A DNA stretch of 64,000 nucleotides, taken from contig CM028381.1 in the NCBI GenBank assembly GCA_013146195.2, positions 61,138,744 to 61,202,743 on the forward strand, given 5' to 3'. This document shows positions 12,343-24,380 of the stretch, one piece after another. The notes under the pieces are model-generated. The model was not told the origin of the DNA. It ran no database searches and saw nothing but the letters and a program-made list of their open reading frames with translations. Position 1 is the first letter of the stretch; the number at the start of each line of letters is the position of its first letter. The DNA is from Codonopsis lanceolata (Eukaryota; Streptophyta; Magnoliopsida; Asterales; Campanulaceae). The position numbers and the translations under genes were made by a program.

Positions 12343-13573
12343 ATATTTTAATAATTTCCGGGCAGCACAACAAGCAGTAGGGGCTTTGTTTTTAAATCTC
12401 TTCATTTTCGGCCTTATATTATTTTATTCTGTTTTATTTTCATTCCGCAAAATATACATATTTGCATTCATTCTGTCATTTTATTTTGGGGATTAGGACC
12501 CATTTTTAATAAAAATAGATAGATTCCCCGCTTTTCTTTCTATTTCTTGATGGTATGCTTGCTTGCTCGTGCTTAAACTAAAAGGCCGAGAAAATCCACA
12601 CACAACAGCAAGACATGCTATATCTGTTTTATTTTCTATTTCTATATCTGAAAAAAAAACTTTTTTGCTTTCTAGATGCGGCACACACGCGCACATGCAT
12701 ATAAATATATTCCGAACTGCTACCCTACACCATAGCCAGCCTACCCCCTGCATGAGCCAACATTAGACTGCATATAATTTTTCAGGACACTTCAAAGACC
12801 GACCGCTTTTTGCATTTTAAATCGTGGGTCTGGCCCAGTCAAAAAAAAAATGTGCGTAAGTCAAAAAAATATGTGCAAGTAAAAAAAAAAAATGCGCAAG
12901 TCAAAAAAAAATACACTGGGGCTGATTTATTATTTTCTAATGCTCGACCTAGACCATTTCGAATGGTGGATCCCGAAAAGAGTATAGGCCCTTCGCCTGG
13001 GATCAATCCGATCTCAGGGAGTCGAAAGGCAGGTGGAATACGTTGGTCCTATACTCTAGAGAAAGAATCCACTGTTCCAGGAAAAGTCCCGAGACTGTCA
13101 AAATTAAGCATGTGCTTATCCGGTCAATTTGTAGGGAAAATAATAAATAATAAAATATACTAATAAAGGCACGATGTACTCCAAGCCCAGAAAGCCTTCA
13201 GCCAGCCTCCTGATACCTCCATAACCCATTTTCCTCACAAATCTAGCCCGAATGGAAAGGCGAGAGAGATAATCTTGGTCGGTTGATCACGAGGAAACAA
13301 GGGCGTAAATCGTGAGGGTATCGAGATGACAAGGGACGAATCGGTCTGAGAAAATCTGGATCCGAGCGGTATGGCAACAGATGAACGATCCGGATATAGC
13401 ATGCAGTTCGGGGGCTCGAGATATGCTCCGACTCAGGCAATGCGGCGGTGTTGGACGATCTGGATGCACGACATGAACACTTGCTAAGCCAAATAAAGCA
13501 AGTCTTATACAAGGTCAAAACCCGGTGATGAGGTAAACTCTTCCCTATAGTCCCCAGGGCATCCACATCTCAT
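12018..13573 (+). other. Tat-A leader and unreadable gag 5' end
   Basis: This long AT-rich untranslated leader is followed by a stretch (about 13190-13570) where gag should begin, but no continuous frame can be supported. Simple-sequence blocks are prominent: an AT microsatellite at 12267-12339 and an AAAAAATGTGCAAGTC-like short tandem repeat at about 12838-12912. The minus-strand ORF over 13243-13566 has no recognisable product. Confidence 0.5.
12267..12339. repeat. (TA)n microsatellite
   Basis: About 36 uninterrupted TA units follow an A-rich stretch in the Tat-A leader. Array length is likely unstable, and it is a possible assembly weak point. Confidence 0.95.
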
Positions 13574-15412
13574 GTGCCTCCAAACCCAACTCCTCGGCCA
13601 AACCTTAACCCACCAAATCGCTACCCCAAATCCCAATCCTCCACGAGTCCCTACTACCCAAATATCAACCCTTACCCGTCCTATCCTTCATATCCTGCTC
13701 CAAACACCAAAATTCCCCAAAGCCCAAATGACCTCCCTGTTCCCATAACCAACCCACTCCAGAACAGCCCACATATAGACCCACAAAGTTACGACCCACC
13801 AGGCCAAGTTACCACATACTTACCTTATAATGATCCTGCCCGCCCAACTGAAACCATCAATAATCCAGCAACCCAAGTTCCACCAACCCAAAATACATAT
13901 CCTACCCAAGTTCCACCAACCCAAAATCCTTATCCGGCCTAGAATCTACCGGCCCAATATCCATATCGGCCACGAATCCACCGGCCCAATATCCATATCG
14001 ACCCAAAACCCTTACGAACCACGGCAGTTACAGCGAGTGCTTCCAACCTTCCAACCCGGCCCAATATATACCAAAAGCCAACTCCCCGACCACCAAAATA
14101 GAGGCCGAAGTGGAAAATATAAGAGTCATGGTACTCAAACTTCTTAACAAAGGGGAATTTTCTACGCGGGCACTGACATTACAACCTGCAGCAGTATTGC
14201 CTCTCAAATTCAAAATGCCTGACATAGAAAAATTTGATGGAACTGGGTGCCCTATATCCCACTTAAAATCTTATTCCACTGGCATGCAGTCAAGGGGAGC
14301 TAGCTTTGAGGCTATGGCTTCCAATTTTCACCTCACCCTAATAGGGGTTGCCAAACAATGGCTAATGTTGTCGATAGCGGCACCATGAATCGTGGGACCA
14401 AATAGGCTTGAGCGTTCTGGAAAGGTACAAAGACAACACCGATCCACGAAAATAAAAGGGACTTTGAGTCGTGCACCCAGAGGGAAAAAACTGTCTCTTT
14501 GAGTTCGCGGTCGAGATGGAAGAAAGTTAGCCCAGACTTTTGATGAGGCACGATCAGGCGAGTCATCTTAGAATGTTTATCAAAACCTCCGCCCATTTAC
14601 ACGGAACACATGCGGTATCTCCCACACCAATTTCAAAGAAATAGTGGAGATAGGAGCCCGTATGAATGATGATATCTGAAACGAGGGCAATTACAAGCCA
14701 ATACGTCTCTAGCTCTTTCCGTTACTCTAAAGGGAAGGCGGCCCGCGATACGCCCGCGCCAGTCAATATGGTGAGGAATCATCGACCACTTTTCCTACCC
14801 AAAGTTATGTAGCCTTCCATGGTCTTATGGAGTGGACAAGTCACCAACACAATCGGAGGAATAATGGCAGACGAGAAATTTAATCAGGCGAATCATTATG
14901 ATGAGCTACTTGAAGCCTCGATGCATGTAATCTGCCGGTAATGCCACAAGTGTTAAAGCCCATGGAAAATTACAAGCCACCGGACCCCTGCCAGGCTGGA
15001 ATCATGCTCAATCTTGTGAATATCACATCCCATTGCGGTGGTCACCTCACTTAGATAAATGTTATGCGCTCCAAGATGCTATCGAGGAATCTTATAGATG
15101 ATAAGGTTATTGAAAAGCCTCCTCCCGGACCAAATATAGTCAATAACCCTACCTCAAATCAACATGATTGGGGTTGATGGCAGACTTCTGGGCATGATAG
15201 GTAGGGAGTGCGATTACGGCTCCTGCGAGTTCGAGCCTATTTCTAATAAGCCTCTGCAGAGAACTAGTATACTACGCCAGGCATACGGGCCTTGCGGATC
15301 TGGTGGACCGCTTGATATATTATCCTATATTCCTTTCCCAGCTTTCGGTTGGTTCATCTACGATCCGCTCCTAATAATGAGGATCTCAAACCCCATGTCC
15401 TCGATAATGTAA
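13574..15412 (+). pseudogene. Tat/Ogre-type gag and start of protease region (broken)
   Basis: The first about 120 codons (13574-13942) encode a Pro/Asn/Tyr-rich stretch (many PPNP, TQVPPTQN units), as in Ogre/Tat gag N-termini. After a frame change, about 14110-14388 gives the conserved gag core LKFKMPDIEKFDGTG, then HLKSYSTGMQ. A stop at 14386-14388 and many shifts follow. Recognisable later pieces are EIVEIGARM near 14645, a CEYH...HLDKCYALQD-like zinc-binding remnant near 15016-15080 and PPPGPNIVNNP near 15120, the usual link to protease. NMIGVDG near 15162 starts the next domain. Frames alternate, so this is a dead copy. It matches gag order over 1.8 kb, well above chance, but exact ends are uncertain. 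Confidence 0.75.
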
Positions 15413-16708
15413 TAAACCTATGCGGTTTGCTTTTAATAATAATCTAAATGTCTTTGCTTATTTCTTGGTTACACCTATATTAAAAAGCGCATTAAATCAT
15501 TATAATAATGAGTCATTTAATAGGATCCACAAAAAAAAAAATTATTTGCTTGAGCTTGTAAAGTCGATCGAGCACCAAGGCGGCATCATTCATCACTGAC
15601 AGCGGCGATCACTTATCAATGCAAATTTGGACAATGAAGTCAAAAAGAGTCAAAATCGGCAACTACATGCAAGGATAACACTCATGGATCTCCTCGAAAG
15701 AGTTCGTGTACATGTTTACACAGTCTATGAAGATGTTCGGGGGTAGACCCAGCCATGGCCAAACAGGATCCCCACATGTCGGGATGCTCATTAATCGGAC
15801 AAAAGCTCCGCCGCATCAAGCAGGAGCAGGTCACTGAAGTTCAAAGAAAAAGAAGAAAAAGAGTTAGAAAAAAAAAAAAAAGAAGGAAAATACGATAAAG
15901 GCATTAAATGTAGTGACCATTCCCAAACCAACAAGTTTTTCTATCAACAACATCTTTGGGCCATAGTCAAATCAAAGGCGCGGGGAGACCAAGAAAGGAC
16001 CTCATTCACCACCTTGGGGAGCCTCTGCTATCATGTCATGTCACTGGGCCGAGGAAAATTCTTTGGGGCTACTCATGAGCTGCTACCACTTTTTCCACGA
16101 TGTGCGTATATTGTCAAAAAGATCCGGTCGAGGAGATGTCGTACTCCTCACAAGCCGGGAAAGAAAAGACTTTGTTCGGCCTTCAATCTCAACAAGAAAG
16201 GTAATATGCTGAACCACCTTATCTGGCAAGTGCTTCCCTCTCCGGCCCGCTAAGTGAAAACCGAAAAGAGCGGCCTAAGCAAAGTTAGGGCATATAAAAA
16301 AAACAAATAAAAAAACAAATAAAAGGAGAAATAAGGGCTCGCTAAACTTGAAAACAGAAAGAGCGGCCTAGGCAAAAGTTAAAGCAAGTAAAAATAAATA
16401 AAATAATAATAAAATTTCCAAGCTGGGTTGAAAACCGAGAAAGAGCGGCCTAGGCAAAGTTAGAGCCAAATAAAAAATATATATCGGGAGAATAAGGAGA
16501 AGGAAAACACTCTTTGAAACCTCGGCATTCTACCTCCAGTCTTCAGCATGCAAGGGGCTCGACTGATAGAAGAAAAAGATAAACCTGACGGGGGAGCTCG
16601 CAATAAAACAATTAAATATAAAATTTTTTCGGGTCTGGGTGCAACTTAGGAATAATTACTAAAGAAATTTAGATTATACATTAATTGCATGTACATATCT
16701 ATTATTGC
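15413..16708 (+). other. Tat-A noncoding tract up to the gap
   Basis: No reverse transcriptase, RNase H or integrase motif could be read on either strand. From about 16250 to 16470 a unit containing GAAAACCGAAAGAGCGGCCTAGGCAAAGTTAG occurs three times (cores near 16272, 16368 and 16446), each followed by an A-rich tail. Single or duplicated versions occur in other Tat 3' regions of this window, so this looks like 3' noncoding sequence rather than pol. Confidence 0.55.
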
Positions 16709-16808
16709 NNNNNNNNNNNNNNNNNNNNNNNNNNNNNNNNNNNNNNNNNNNNNNNNNNNNNNNNNNNNNNNNNNNNNNNNNNNNNNNNNNNNNNNNNNNN
16801 NNNNNNNN
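16709..16808. other. Assembly gap, 100 N
   Basis: Exactly 100 N, a common placeholder length for scaffold joins of unknown size. The two sides (Tat-A noncoding, Copia-2 RT) need not be neighbours. Confidence 0.99.
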
Positions 16809-18193
16809 ATCAAGTATGGTTTTCAATAAAATCTTAGCCGCGAAATGGGTGTTCGAGAAATAAGAAGGATGAGGATGGGAACATAGTTAGAAACAAAGCA
16901 AGACTTCGTTGCTGGAAATATCGTCGAAGAAGAATGAATAGACTATGATGAAACGTTTGCTCCGATGTAGCAAAGATTGGAAGCTATCGAAATTTTCTTA
17001 GCCTATGCTACATCAAGGACTTTGTCTTTGTACCAAATGGATGTCAAAAGCGCATTTCTTAATGGTGATCTTCAAAGAAGCGGTCACGTTGCTGCTCAAC
17101 CTCAGGGCTTTGGAGAAAGGAAAGAGACTCATGTTTATAAGCTTAAGAGGCTACTCTAGGTCTTAAGCAAGCTCCTCGGGCACAGTATGAAACCTTATCC
17201 AAATTATTGGTAGAACAAGGATTTGTGCGAGGAAAGATAGACACCTCTCTTCTTTCAAGCACTGAGGACACTCTCTCTTTGGTACAAATTTCGTTGATGA
17301 TATCATTTCGGATCTACCAATGAGAAGCTATGTAAGCGATTTGAAGCGCTTATGACTAGCAAATTTCAAATGAGCATGATGGGAGAACTCACATTCTTCT
17401 TGGGGTCTCCAAATTCAACAATCCAACAAAGGAATATTCATCATCAATCCAAGTATGCTAAAGATCTTGTCAAAAAATCGGATTGGAGCAGGCAAACACC
17501 TTTGATACACCAATAGGTACGCTAAATGCAAACTTACAAAAGACTTACAAGGAAAGAAAGTTGATATCACTCCTATAGGGGATAATCGGATCTACGCTCT
17601 ACCACTTGACGGACGACACATAGTATATCTTTGTTGGAGTGTGTGCTAGATTTCAGCGGACCCTCGTGAGTCACATCTTCTTCTGCCGGCCAAGAATCAT
17701 TAAATACGTATCGAGATAACACCAACTTAGAGTATCGGTATCCAAGGAATCTTCTTTCACTTGGTTGGTTACTCGTATCACCGTATCTTGGTTGTCAAAT
17801 CGATAGAAAGAGCACGATGGAACTTGTCAATTTCTAGGCGGCAGACTTGTCTCTGAGCTAGCAAGAAACAAGCATCGGTTTCCAACTCCACCAGGCGAGA
17901 ATACGCCAGCTGCTGGCATCCAGCTTATGGATCAAACAACGGTTGGTAGACTACGACATCAAAGTAGCGGCCCCCGATCATGTGTGATAACACCTCGGCA
18001 ATCTCTATCACCTACAATCCGTGATGCACTCCAAAACAAAGCATATCGATGTTCGATATCACTTTCTAAGGGATAATGTAGAAAGAGAAACATTAGCATG
18101 AAGTATATTTCAATGACAATCAAGCGCGGAACATCTTCACAGCTCTAAAGCGAGACGGGTTTGCTTATCTAAGGGGAGCTTGGTATGCTTGTG
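16809..18193 (+). pseudogene. Copia-2 pol: reverse transcriptase and RNase H (broken)
   Basis: The RT copies element RNA into cDNA and the RNase H removes the RNA. Readable pieces in order are KWVFRNKK-like at 16845, QMDVKSAFLNGDL at 17035-17075, YKLKRLL at 17135, the catalytic VDD at 17293-17301, and FLGLQIQ-like near 17397. RNase H traces follow: a VSNSTTEAEY-like block near 17880, and the C-terminal HIDVRYHFLRDN-like and LRGELGML-like pieces at 18040-18190. A base is missing right after VDD compared with Copia-3, and many other shifts and stops are present. It parallels the Copia-3 pol closely, so identity is sure although no domain is intact. Confidence 0.85.
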
Positions 18194-18228
18194 AGCTTAA
18201 ATTTAATCTAAAATTAATTTTCATTATA

Positions 18229-18330
18229 ATACTTGAAATTTCTTTTAAGCGGACTTGAAAATTTCTTTTTAAAGGACTTGAAAATTTCTTTTTAAGCGGA
18301 CTTGAAATTTTCTCTTAAGCAGTCTTAATA
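18229..18330 (+). repeat. Short tandem repeat between Copia-2 pol and envelope-like ORF
   Basis: Four imperfect copies of an about 32-bp unit with core ACTTGAAAATTTCTTTTTAA follow the end of RNase H. Copia-3 lacks a clear equivalent at 37332-37440. Confidence 0.7.
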
Positions 18331-18728
18331 ATTAAAATCAAGAATTTATAAAGTCATTGAGAGAAAAGGTAAGCTTCTAAACTTTAAGTTTTAGAGGGTT
18401 GTTTATGAAAATTGTGAGGGACTAATTTCAAAATTGGTTGAGTTAATTTATGAAAAGGCATTTTCTCTTCTAAAAGCCGTCATTCATTAAGTCTTGTCAA
18501 AATCAGCGTCGACTTAATGACATTTCCAAGTCTATGGTAGCGGCACGTCCTTTCTTTTATAAACCCTCAACCGCCAAAAACTCATTTCATCAAAGCTGTC
18601 TCTTGATATTCTCTCTCTCTAAAGCTTTCTTCTCTCTACGATTTTACGCTTCCTTCTTACGACTGCCTTTGTTAGTTCGATTCAGATTCAACCTCATTTT
18701 CGTCTCCCTCTTACGCAAATCTTCGGAA

Positions 18729-21630
18729 ATGGTAAGAAATTTCGAACCTAACTTAGTAATCTCGATTGTAAGCTAAGTTATGCTCTCTCTCATGTAACTA
18801 CGCCATTATTGACTATTCATGTATTTATTAGCTCCATATCTCTTAGAATTCCAAATTATCTTGTTCATTCTTGGTAATATCTTCTTATAATTGTTCTCGA
18901 GGCAATCGATTTTAGTATAATCGGGTTATATTCGGCTGTATGTGGTACTTCATGTATTGTCGAAATTTCTAGGGCTTAATGCTTCGCTTTGCTTATATTT
19001 CGAGTTCTTGAATTTTTGCCCTAATTTTACAGAATGCTTTTAGTTTGGAACTCCTTGCATCTGTTTCTGAGCAGGCTCCAAATCAAGCTGATTGACATTC
19101 CAACTACGCCTGCCCAACCATGTATCACCGGGGATGTGCATTGACGAACCATGCATTGCGTGCATGCCTCTGAGTTAAGATAATGGACGATCTGAACGAT
19201 CGGCATTACGCATTCTCCCTTGTTTATCTTTGGAGGATGAGGATTTCAGCTATACCGCTAGGCGAAGAATTCTAGGAGGGCTAATGTAAATGAATCACGG
19301 TCTTCCATCACGGGTCGTCGAGCGAGTCAACGTCACTATTTGCCTGCCCGAATCGCCAAGATTATCAAGTGGCGTAGAGTTCGATGGCCCTACCTCTCTC
19401 ACAGAGGCAATGAAAAGGCCATTGCTTGGTCAGTCCTACATGCATGGGGAGAACACACCAAAGGAAGCTGCGCTAAGATGAAGAGGACTTTGTTTGAAGG
19501 CGGCGTCTACTTCATCGACCACTTGTTTGACAAGAGTATGATCTTCAAGAATGGCACCCATGACATCATGGCCGTCGAGACAGTGAGTACCGTCTGTTTG
19601 TCATCATGAACCTTCGACTCAAGCGGGCGCGGATCTTATTTGAGATGATACGATCTTTGTTGATGTTGTCAAGAAATCAATCAGCGAGCGGCCTTTATGT
19701 CGAGCTTATCAAGACTCTTCTTCGGTCAAACCACGAAACTTCATACCCACATATTTGCCTTTGAGAAGAAGAGTTGAAATCAATCCGGTTTACGGCACCT
19801 TCATCATTAACACCATCATTTGAAGAGCGAAAAGAGAGTTCGGCAAAGGTCTTCACCCTACGGTCATCGTCCATACTGCCACGAACCCCCTCACTTAAAG
19901 TTATCGAATCAATCCACGAGACTACGTGGATGCTCTCATGGCCAAGCGGTGAGCAAGAAGCTATCCAAGGAGGCTGCTGCTGAAGGCTGCTCCACCAAGT
20001 CTGCTGATCCTGCTCCCTCAACTCTCAAGACGAAGAAGAAGATCTCTTCTGCTGAGGAGGAGCCGGTCCCTAAAAAGAGGAAAGTTGCTTCCTCTTCCAG
20101 CACGCCTTTTCTTCTTGCCATCCTTTTGGCCCTCGATTAAAAGGCGAAAAGACAGCTACTCCTTTCGCTCCTACTCCCGTGCCGAAGGGGCTGGCGAACG
20201 ATCTTCTTGCTCCCTCGGGTCCCATGGCGTAAAACCAAGCGCGTTAGCAACCCTCGAGACCTTTCATCCCTTTCGTTCCCCCTTCCTTTCCCATTACTTC
20301 TTCCTCCCCTTCCCTTTCATCTTCACCAGCCCCAACTGCTGTTGGGGAGGAGCCCACCTTTGAGCCATCTACTGCCCCTTCCTCTCCTACTTCCTCTTGA
20401 CCCTGTTGTTGTTGAGGAGGAGCCTTCTTCCTGCTCAGAAAGAAGAAAGCGTAGACTTCGTAAGAAGTGCGTGGCTCAACACCACTCTTCTCCATCCTCT
20501 ACCCATAGACACTATCCCTTCTACACCATCTTCTCCGCCATCTTCTCCCGAACCTCTCTCCACCATTCACCCAGAATCCTCACTAGCCATCGTGCCAGTT
20601 CTCACAAACTCTTCTCCCTCTCCCTCTCTACCTTCTCTATGCCCGACCACTTCTCTCCTCTTGCTCCTCACATATCTACTCTTCTTTACCAAAGCGACCT
20701 TTCTACCGAGATCTTCCTCCTATCTCTCAATACATCACCCCTATCTCTATCTCTTCTGACCTTTACCAGATTCTCTTTCCTTCCATCTCTTCTGCCACCC
20801 ATTCCTTTCCGTTTGACTTCTCTTCTATTTCGACCTTCTCTACCCTTCTACTTCCCTCTAACTTCATCCTTCTACCCGACTATCCCTTTTCCTTCCTACC
20901 TCTTAGGCGCATCCTCTTCCTCTTACGCTTCTCACATCTGTCGGCTAGCCCCGACATTGAAGTTGATTCGGACCCTCTTCTCCTCCACTGCAACCTCTGC
21001 CACTAACCACCTGCTTCATCTTCCTCCTCTCCAAACCACACGCTCATCACCCTTCGACAAGCCATATTTCCATCAACCTCAACCCTTCTCTACCTTCCAG
21101 CGGCTGGCGATCACGCCCTTACGGATCTTCTTGAGCAAACAACGACAGCTTCGCTCGGCTCAACGCATGGTCTCATCTATGGCCCAGCAGATCGACGTCC
21201 TCGGCTATGGCCTCAATGCTACTCATGCCACCATCTTTGACATAGGCAAGATTGTTGATCAAGCGGTGAATGACACGCTTTCGAGCTTTCACTACTCACC
21301 GGTTCTGGTTCAAGATCAGCAATGCTCGATAGGGATCTTTGCACTCTCGGCAGATCAGCATTCGTACCCTTTTCGATGAGCTCAAAATCGGGATGGCACG
21401 AGCAATTCTTAGTCGAAGGGAGGTTGTTGATTTCACCAATCTTTGCCTGGTCGAACAAGCTGATGCAAGAGCTGGCTTTGAAGCAGCGTAGGGTTGGTGC
21501 CATCGAGGAGGAGGAGAGCTACTCACTTTTGAATCAAGCCACGATTGAAGAACGAGCGACTACGTGAGCGCTTAAATGGCAGAATCAGTGCGGGTTGGAG
21601 ACTACTTAGACGACGGCTTTCATGACCTAT
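18729..21630 (+). pseudogene. Copia-2 envelope-like ORF (broken)
   Basis: This is the extra ORF found downstream of pol in Sirevirus-type Copia elements, often annotated as a putative plant transposon protein or envelope-like protein; its function is unknown. The N-terminal conserved part is visible near 19330-19590 (KIIKWRRVRW is a shifted reading; then HAWGEHT, FIDHLFDKSMIFKNGTHDI). It matches HLVDKNMLFKNSTHDI of Copia-3. A Lys/Ser/Pro-rich middle (KKKISSAEEEPVPKKRK near 20030-20090) looks disordered and nuclear-signal-like. The C-terminal part has YGLNATHATIFDIG near 21205 and a Glu/Arg-rich, probably coiled-coil end near 21500-21600. Frameshifts and stops are frequent. The 390-codon ORF over 20207-21379 is partly the wrong frame and only agrees with the family at its end. 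Confidence 0.75.
18732..19032 (+). other. Intron-like segment at the start of the Copia-2 envelope-like ORF
   Basis: An ATG at 18729-18731 is directly followed by GTAAGAAAT, a near-consensus plant donor. At 19018-19032 the T-rich sequence ends CCTAATTTTACAG, a good branch/acceptor pair. Removing these 301 bp joins ATG to AATGCTTTTAGT, giving a frame that aligns with the Copia-3 ORF start (MGKSAKTLESTS), which has no such segment. The inference is from sequence only. Confidence 0.5.
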
Positions 21631-22044
21631 TACGAATACATTGGTATTTAGTTACGTATCTTTATTTTTAAACTATCTTTGTTTTGACAAAACTTACTGG
21701 TTGTTTAAACGACTTGTTTAATCCGAGATGACTTAAGTTTCTTTCAAAGTTTAAATTGCTCTTTCTTGATATTATACGCTCTATTTAAACTTCGTGTTTA
21801 AATATGTACATGTTGCATGCATGCTTATCTCATAGATTTAAACACTGCTTTACTTAGTACTTGATTTTAATGCTTTCCTCTTGTAAGTACTTAGTCTAGC
21901 AGCCATCTCTCTACTAAGGCTTACGTTACGAGAGGCATGTGCGCTCTTAATAAAAATCTTTAAGACATGTTATTTTCTCGGTGCATGATTCAAAGAATCT
22001 ACGCTAGTAGGCGAGATGATGACATCAACCAAATAGGAGGAGAT
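21631..22044 (+). other. Copia-2 3' untranslated region and polypurine tract
   Basis: AT-rich noncoding sequence ends in AGGAGGAGA (22035-22043), one base before the LTR. This is the expected polypurine tract priming plus-strand synthesis. Copia-3 has AGGACGAGA at the same place, with flanks CATCAACCAAAT identical. Confidence 0.8.
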
Positions 22045-23249
22045 TGTTGATTCCTATTTTTTAGATTTGGTTGAGTCATCCTCCGATTCTATTGTGCAGT
22101 GGCTAAAAGATGCAGCGTCTTGGATTAGTGTGGCAAGCGTCTTAGAATCAATTTGTTTAGAAGCTGTTTAAGTGTTAGTTTAGGCGCGGTTTTGCAAAGC
22201 TTCTACGGACCTTGAAGAACCAGCCGGACTTTGAAGTGCGCTCAAAGAGGAAATCAATATTGGCCAAATCACAATATTATAACACGTGGACACTTCTATT
22301 CGGATATTTTCGAAAATATCTAGTCCTTATATCTTCATTAAGTTTCACTTTCAAGAAGTCAACTCTCCATGATGACAAGCGTCGGTTGTTCTCTGAATTA
22401 GAAAGGCGAAGATATTACCGTTTTGGCTAAGAAGACTTTCCAAGGCTGCGAGCTGCAATCGAAACTTTACTCAAATTGGGAATGTCTTCTACGCACCTTG
22501 CATCTCGATGGCGGTGATACATCTTCAAAGCGCCGAATTGCATTCAATGCAATTGAGCGTTGAACACGATTTACTCGTCTCAATCAACGGTTCAAAGATC
22601 TCTTCTGGTATTTATTCAAGTCTTGAAGATCGAACAACAACTCTTGCTCATTAAAACTCTCAAGCCTCATCTTCAACACTCAAGCATTCAAGAGATCAAA
22701 GGACAAGGACTAACACTTCACCAAACTTTACGAAGGCTGCGGATCGCCATCTTAAATTTGTTTTTCGACTTCATTTAGTTTGTCTTTAAAGCTGTTCTTT
22801 AATTACGCACGTGAAGAGAACAATTAATCATTGATTGTCTCTCTCACCTTTATACACTTGGTTAAAAACTCATTTTGTACACGATCCACTAGAGATCTAA
22901 ATCATAAACCTAGTGGATAAACAAGTGCACTTTTAAAATCCAAAGCTAACCACTTTGGTAGTGGATGTAGTACTATTCACGATGCGAACCACTTCAAATT
23001 CATGTGTGATGTTCAAGCTGTTCTTATTACTCTTATTAACAGCTTGTGCTTACTTAATTCTTGCACTACCTTAATCGACATTCTTGATAATTCGGAATCT
23101 ATTTTGTTTCATTTGCCTTAAACACTTCTATTTAAACCTCTCTGAAAAATTCATCTTTAAGAAGTGTTTACGAAAAGTTTTAATAAAAACATATCTAGGC
23201 TATTCAACCCCCCTTCTAGCCTAGATTGAGCCTACTTTGGGACCAACAC
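22045..23249 (+). repeat. Copia-2 3' LTR
   Basis: It starts TGTTGATTCC and ends GGGACCAACA, 1,205 bp. A C-tract plus CTTCTAGCC lies 30-40 bp before the end. It aligns along its length with 51178-52461 and with the reverse complement of 1973-3207. Confidence 0.9.
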
Positions 23250-24374
23250 TATCTAAAAATATTTTGTCATAATAACGGCTACATTTAGTACTATTTCCTA
23301 ATTAAATCCGGCGGCACAAGCGCTTATATGGCTACATTGAGGCGGATTGGAAATAATACTATTACATGGAAATGAAAGACTTTAAAAGTAAAACTTACAT
23401 TGGGACAACGAAAGGGTGTGCTCGCTCTGTCCCTCGGGGAGAGAGTCTTTTTTTTGTTGAAGTAAACATCTACTTGTGTGTTGTGTGTTGTGTGAATTTG
23501 GGCGGCGTGGCGCTCTCACGAAAGTTACTTTTCGGCCTCGGGATCGGGCGGGGTAAGCGTTTGTTTTTGGTTGTTTGGCGGCTTGAGGTTGGGCAATCGA
23601 GGCGAGTAACGGCTTACTTAACCAGAGGGTGCATTTGATTTGGCTAGAACTATTAATCGAGCGAGCAAGATACCGCTCTTTCCACGATTTTTGGCCGGTG
23701 AAAAAGGGTGGATACCTAGGCGGGGGCTAAGGTACACTTCTATCGGTTGGTTTTGTGTTTCGAGGAAGTTTGGCGGGGTTTCGAGGCTTTGGAGGTGATC
23801 TCTCACTATCTCACACCGCTCTCTAATTCTCGGTAATAACGTTAAGCGGAGAAGCTTTTCGAAGGAATTACATTGTGAAATGAAGCCAGGGCTCACGCTA
23901 TTTATAGGAGGAAAACGAGGGACAGCGGGAATTAAAATTCCTTCATTGCGCTCCTTTTGATTGTACACATTTGGATGGATTGTGCTTTGCGGCAATTGAA
24001 AAAAGCGATTTGGCGCCATGCTATAGGAATTTGGGCGCCATGCCCAAATTGGATGGGAGCCACGCCCATTTCTTTTTGTGCTTGAATGATTGTACCATGT
24101 GTTGGAAAGATTGCATTTCAGCGTTGCATGAGCAGTGGCAGGGGAGCAATTTAGGCGCCACCCCCTATGAGTTTGGGTGCCATGCCCAAACTTGATGGTA
24201 GCCATGCCCAAATTTCAAAGTTGGTCAATTTTGAACATCGAGTCCACAATTTGTCCTTTTGCGCATCATGCTTTGTCCTTTTGCACTTTTGACCACATAA
24301 CTTGACATTTGTTAATGATTTAACAGTCTTGATATTTTTGTCATGTCACATACCGAGTGCAATTGGGGGTGTCT
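23250..24374 (-). repeat. Truncated reversed Tat LTR
   Basis: The reverse complement matches 10071-11200 of the Tat-A LTR. This includes the GGGCATGGC-type near-palindromes (24005-24215) and the GAGCGAGCACACCCT block near 23420. It stops at 23249 because Copia-2 is inserted there. At the other edge the terminal TGT is missing: it reads GGGGGTGTCT then GAGCCC. Confidence 0.8.
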
Positions 24375-24380
24375 GAGCCC

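Larger units (their letters stand above)
10071..16708 (+). mobile_element. Tat-A: Tat/Ogre-like Gypsy element, 5' part with gag
   Basis: It contains LTR 10071-11998, PBS, a leader of over 1 kb and a degenerate gag followed by the first part of a protease-like region. The LTR head TGTAGACACCCC and gag type fit the Tat branch (Ogre/Retand) of Ty3/Gypsy. No RT, RNase H or integrase is recognisable from 15413 to the gap at 16709, where noncoding sequence with an AGCGGCCTAGGC motif appears instead. The same motif lies in the 3' noncoding part of Tat copies at 26770 and 59605. The element has therefore either lost pol or was non-autonomous. Confidence 0.7.
16809..23249 (+). mobile_element. Copia-2: Sirevirus-like Copia, 3' half
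   Basis: From the gap it runs through RT, RNase H, a spacer, an envelope-like ORF, a PPT and the 3' LTR. Order and homology match Copia-3 at 31189-52461. The bases right after the LTR (23250 on) are the middle of a reversed Tat LTR, so Copia-2 is inserted in that LTR. Its 5' half and left target-site copy are not visible. Confidence 0.85.

Noticed and set aside
13243..13566. 107-codon minus-strand ORF upstream of gag
   Set aside because: It is antisense to where gag should start, has no motif and is probably a chance frame.
20207..21379. 390-codon ORF, the longest outside the LINE
   Set aside because: Most of it is Ser/Pro/Leu-rich reading of the wrong frame of the envelope-like ORF; only the last about 70 codons match the family.
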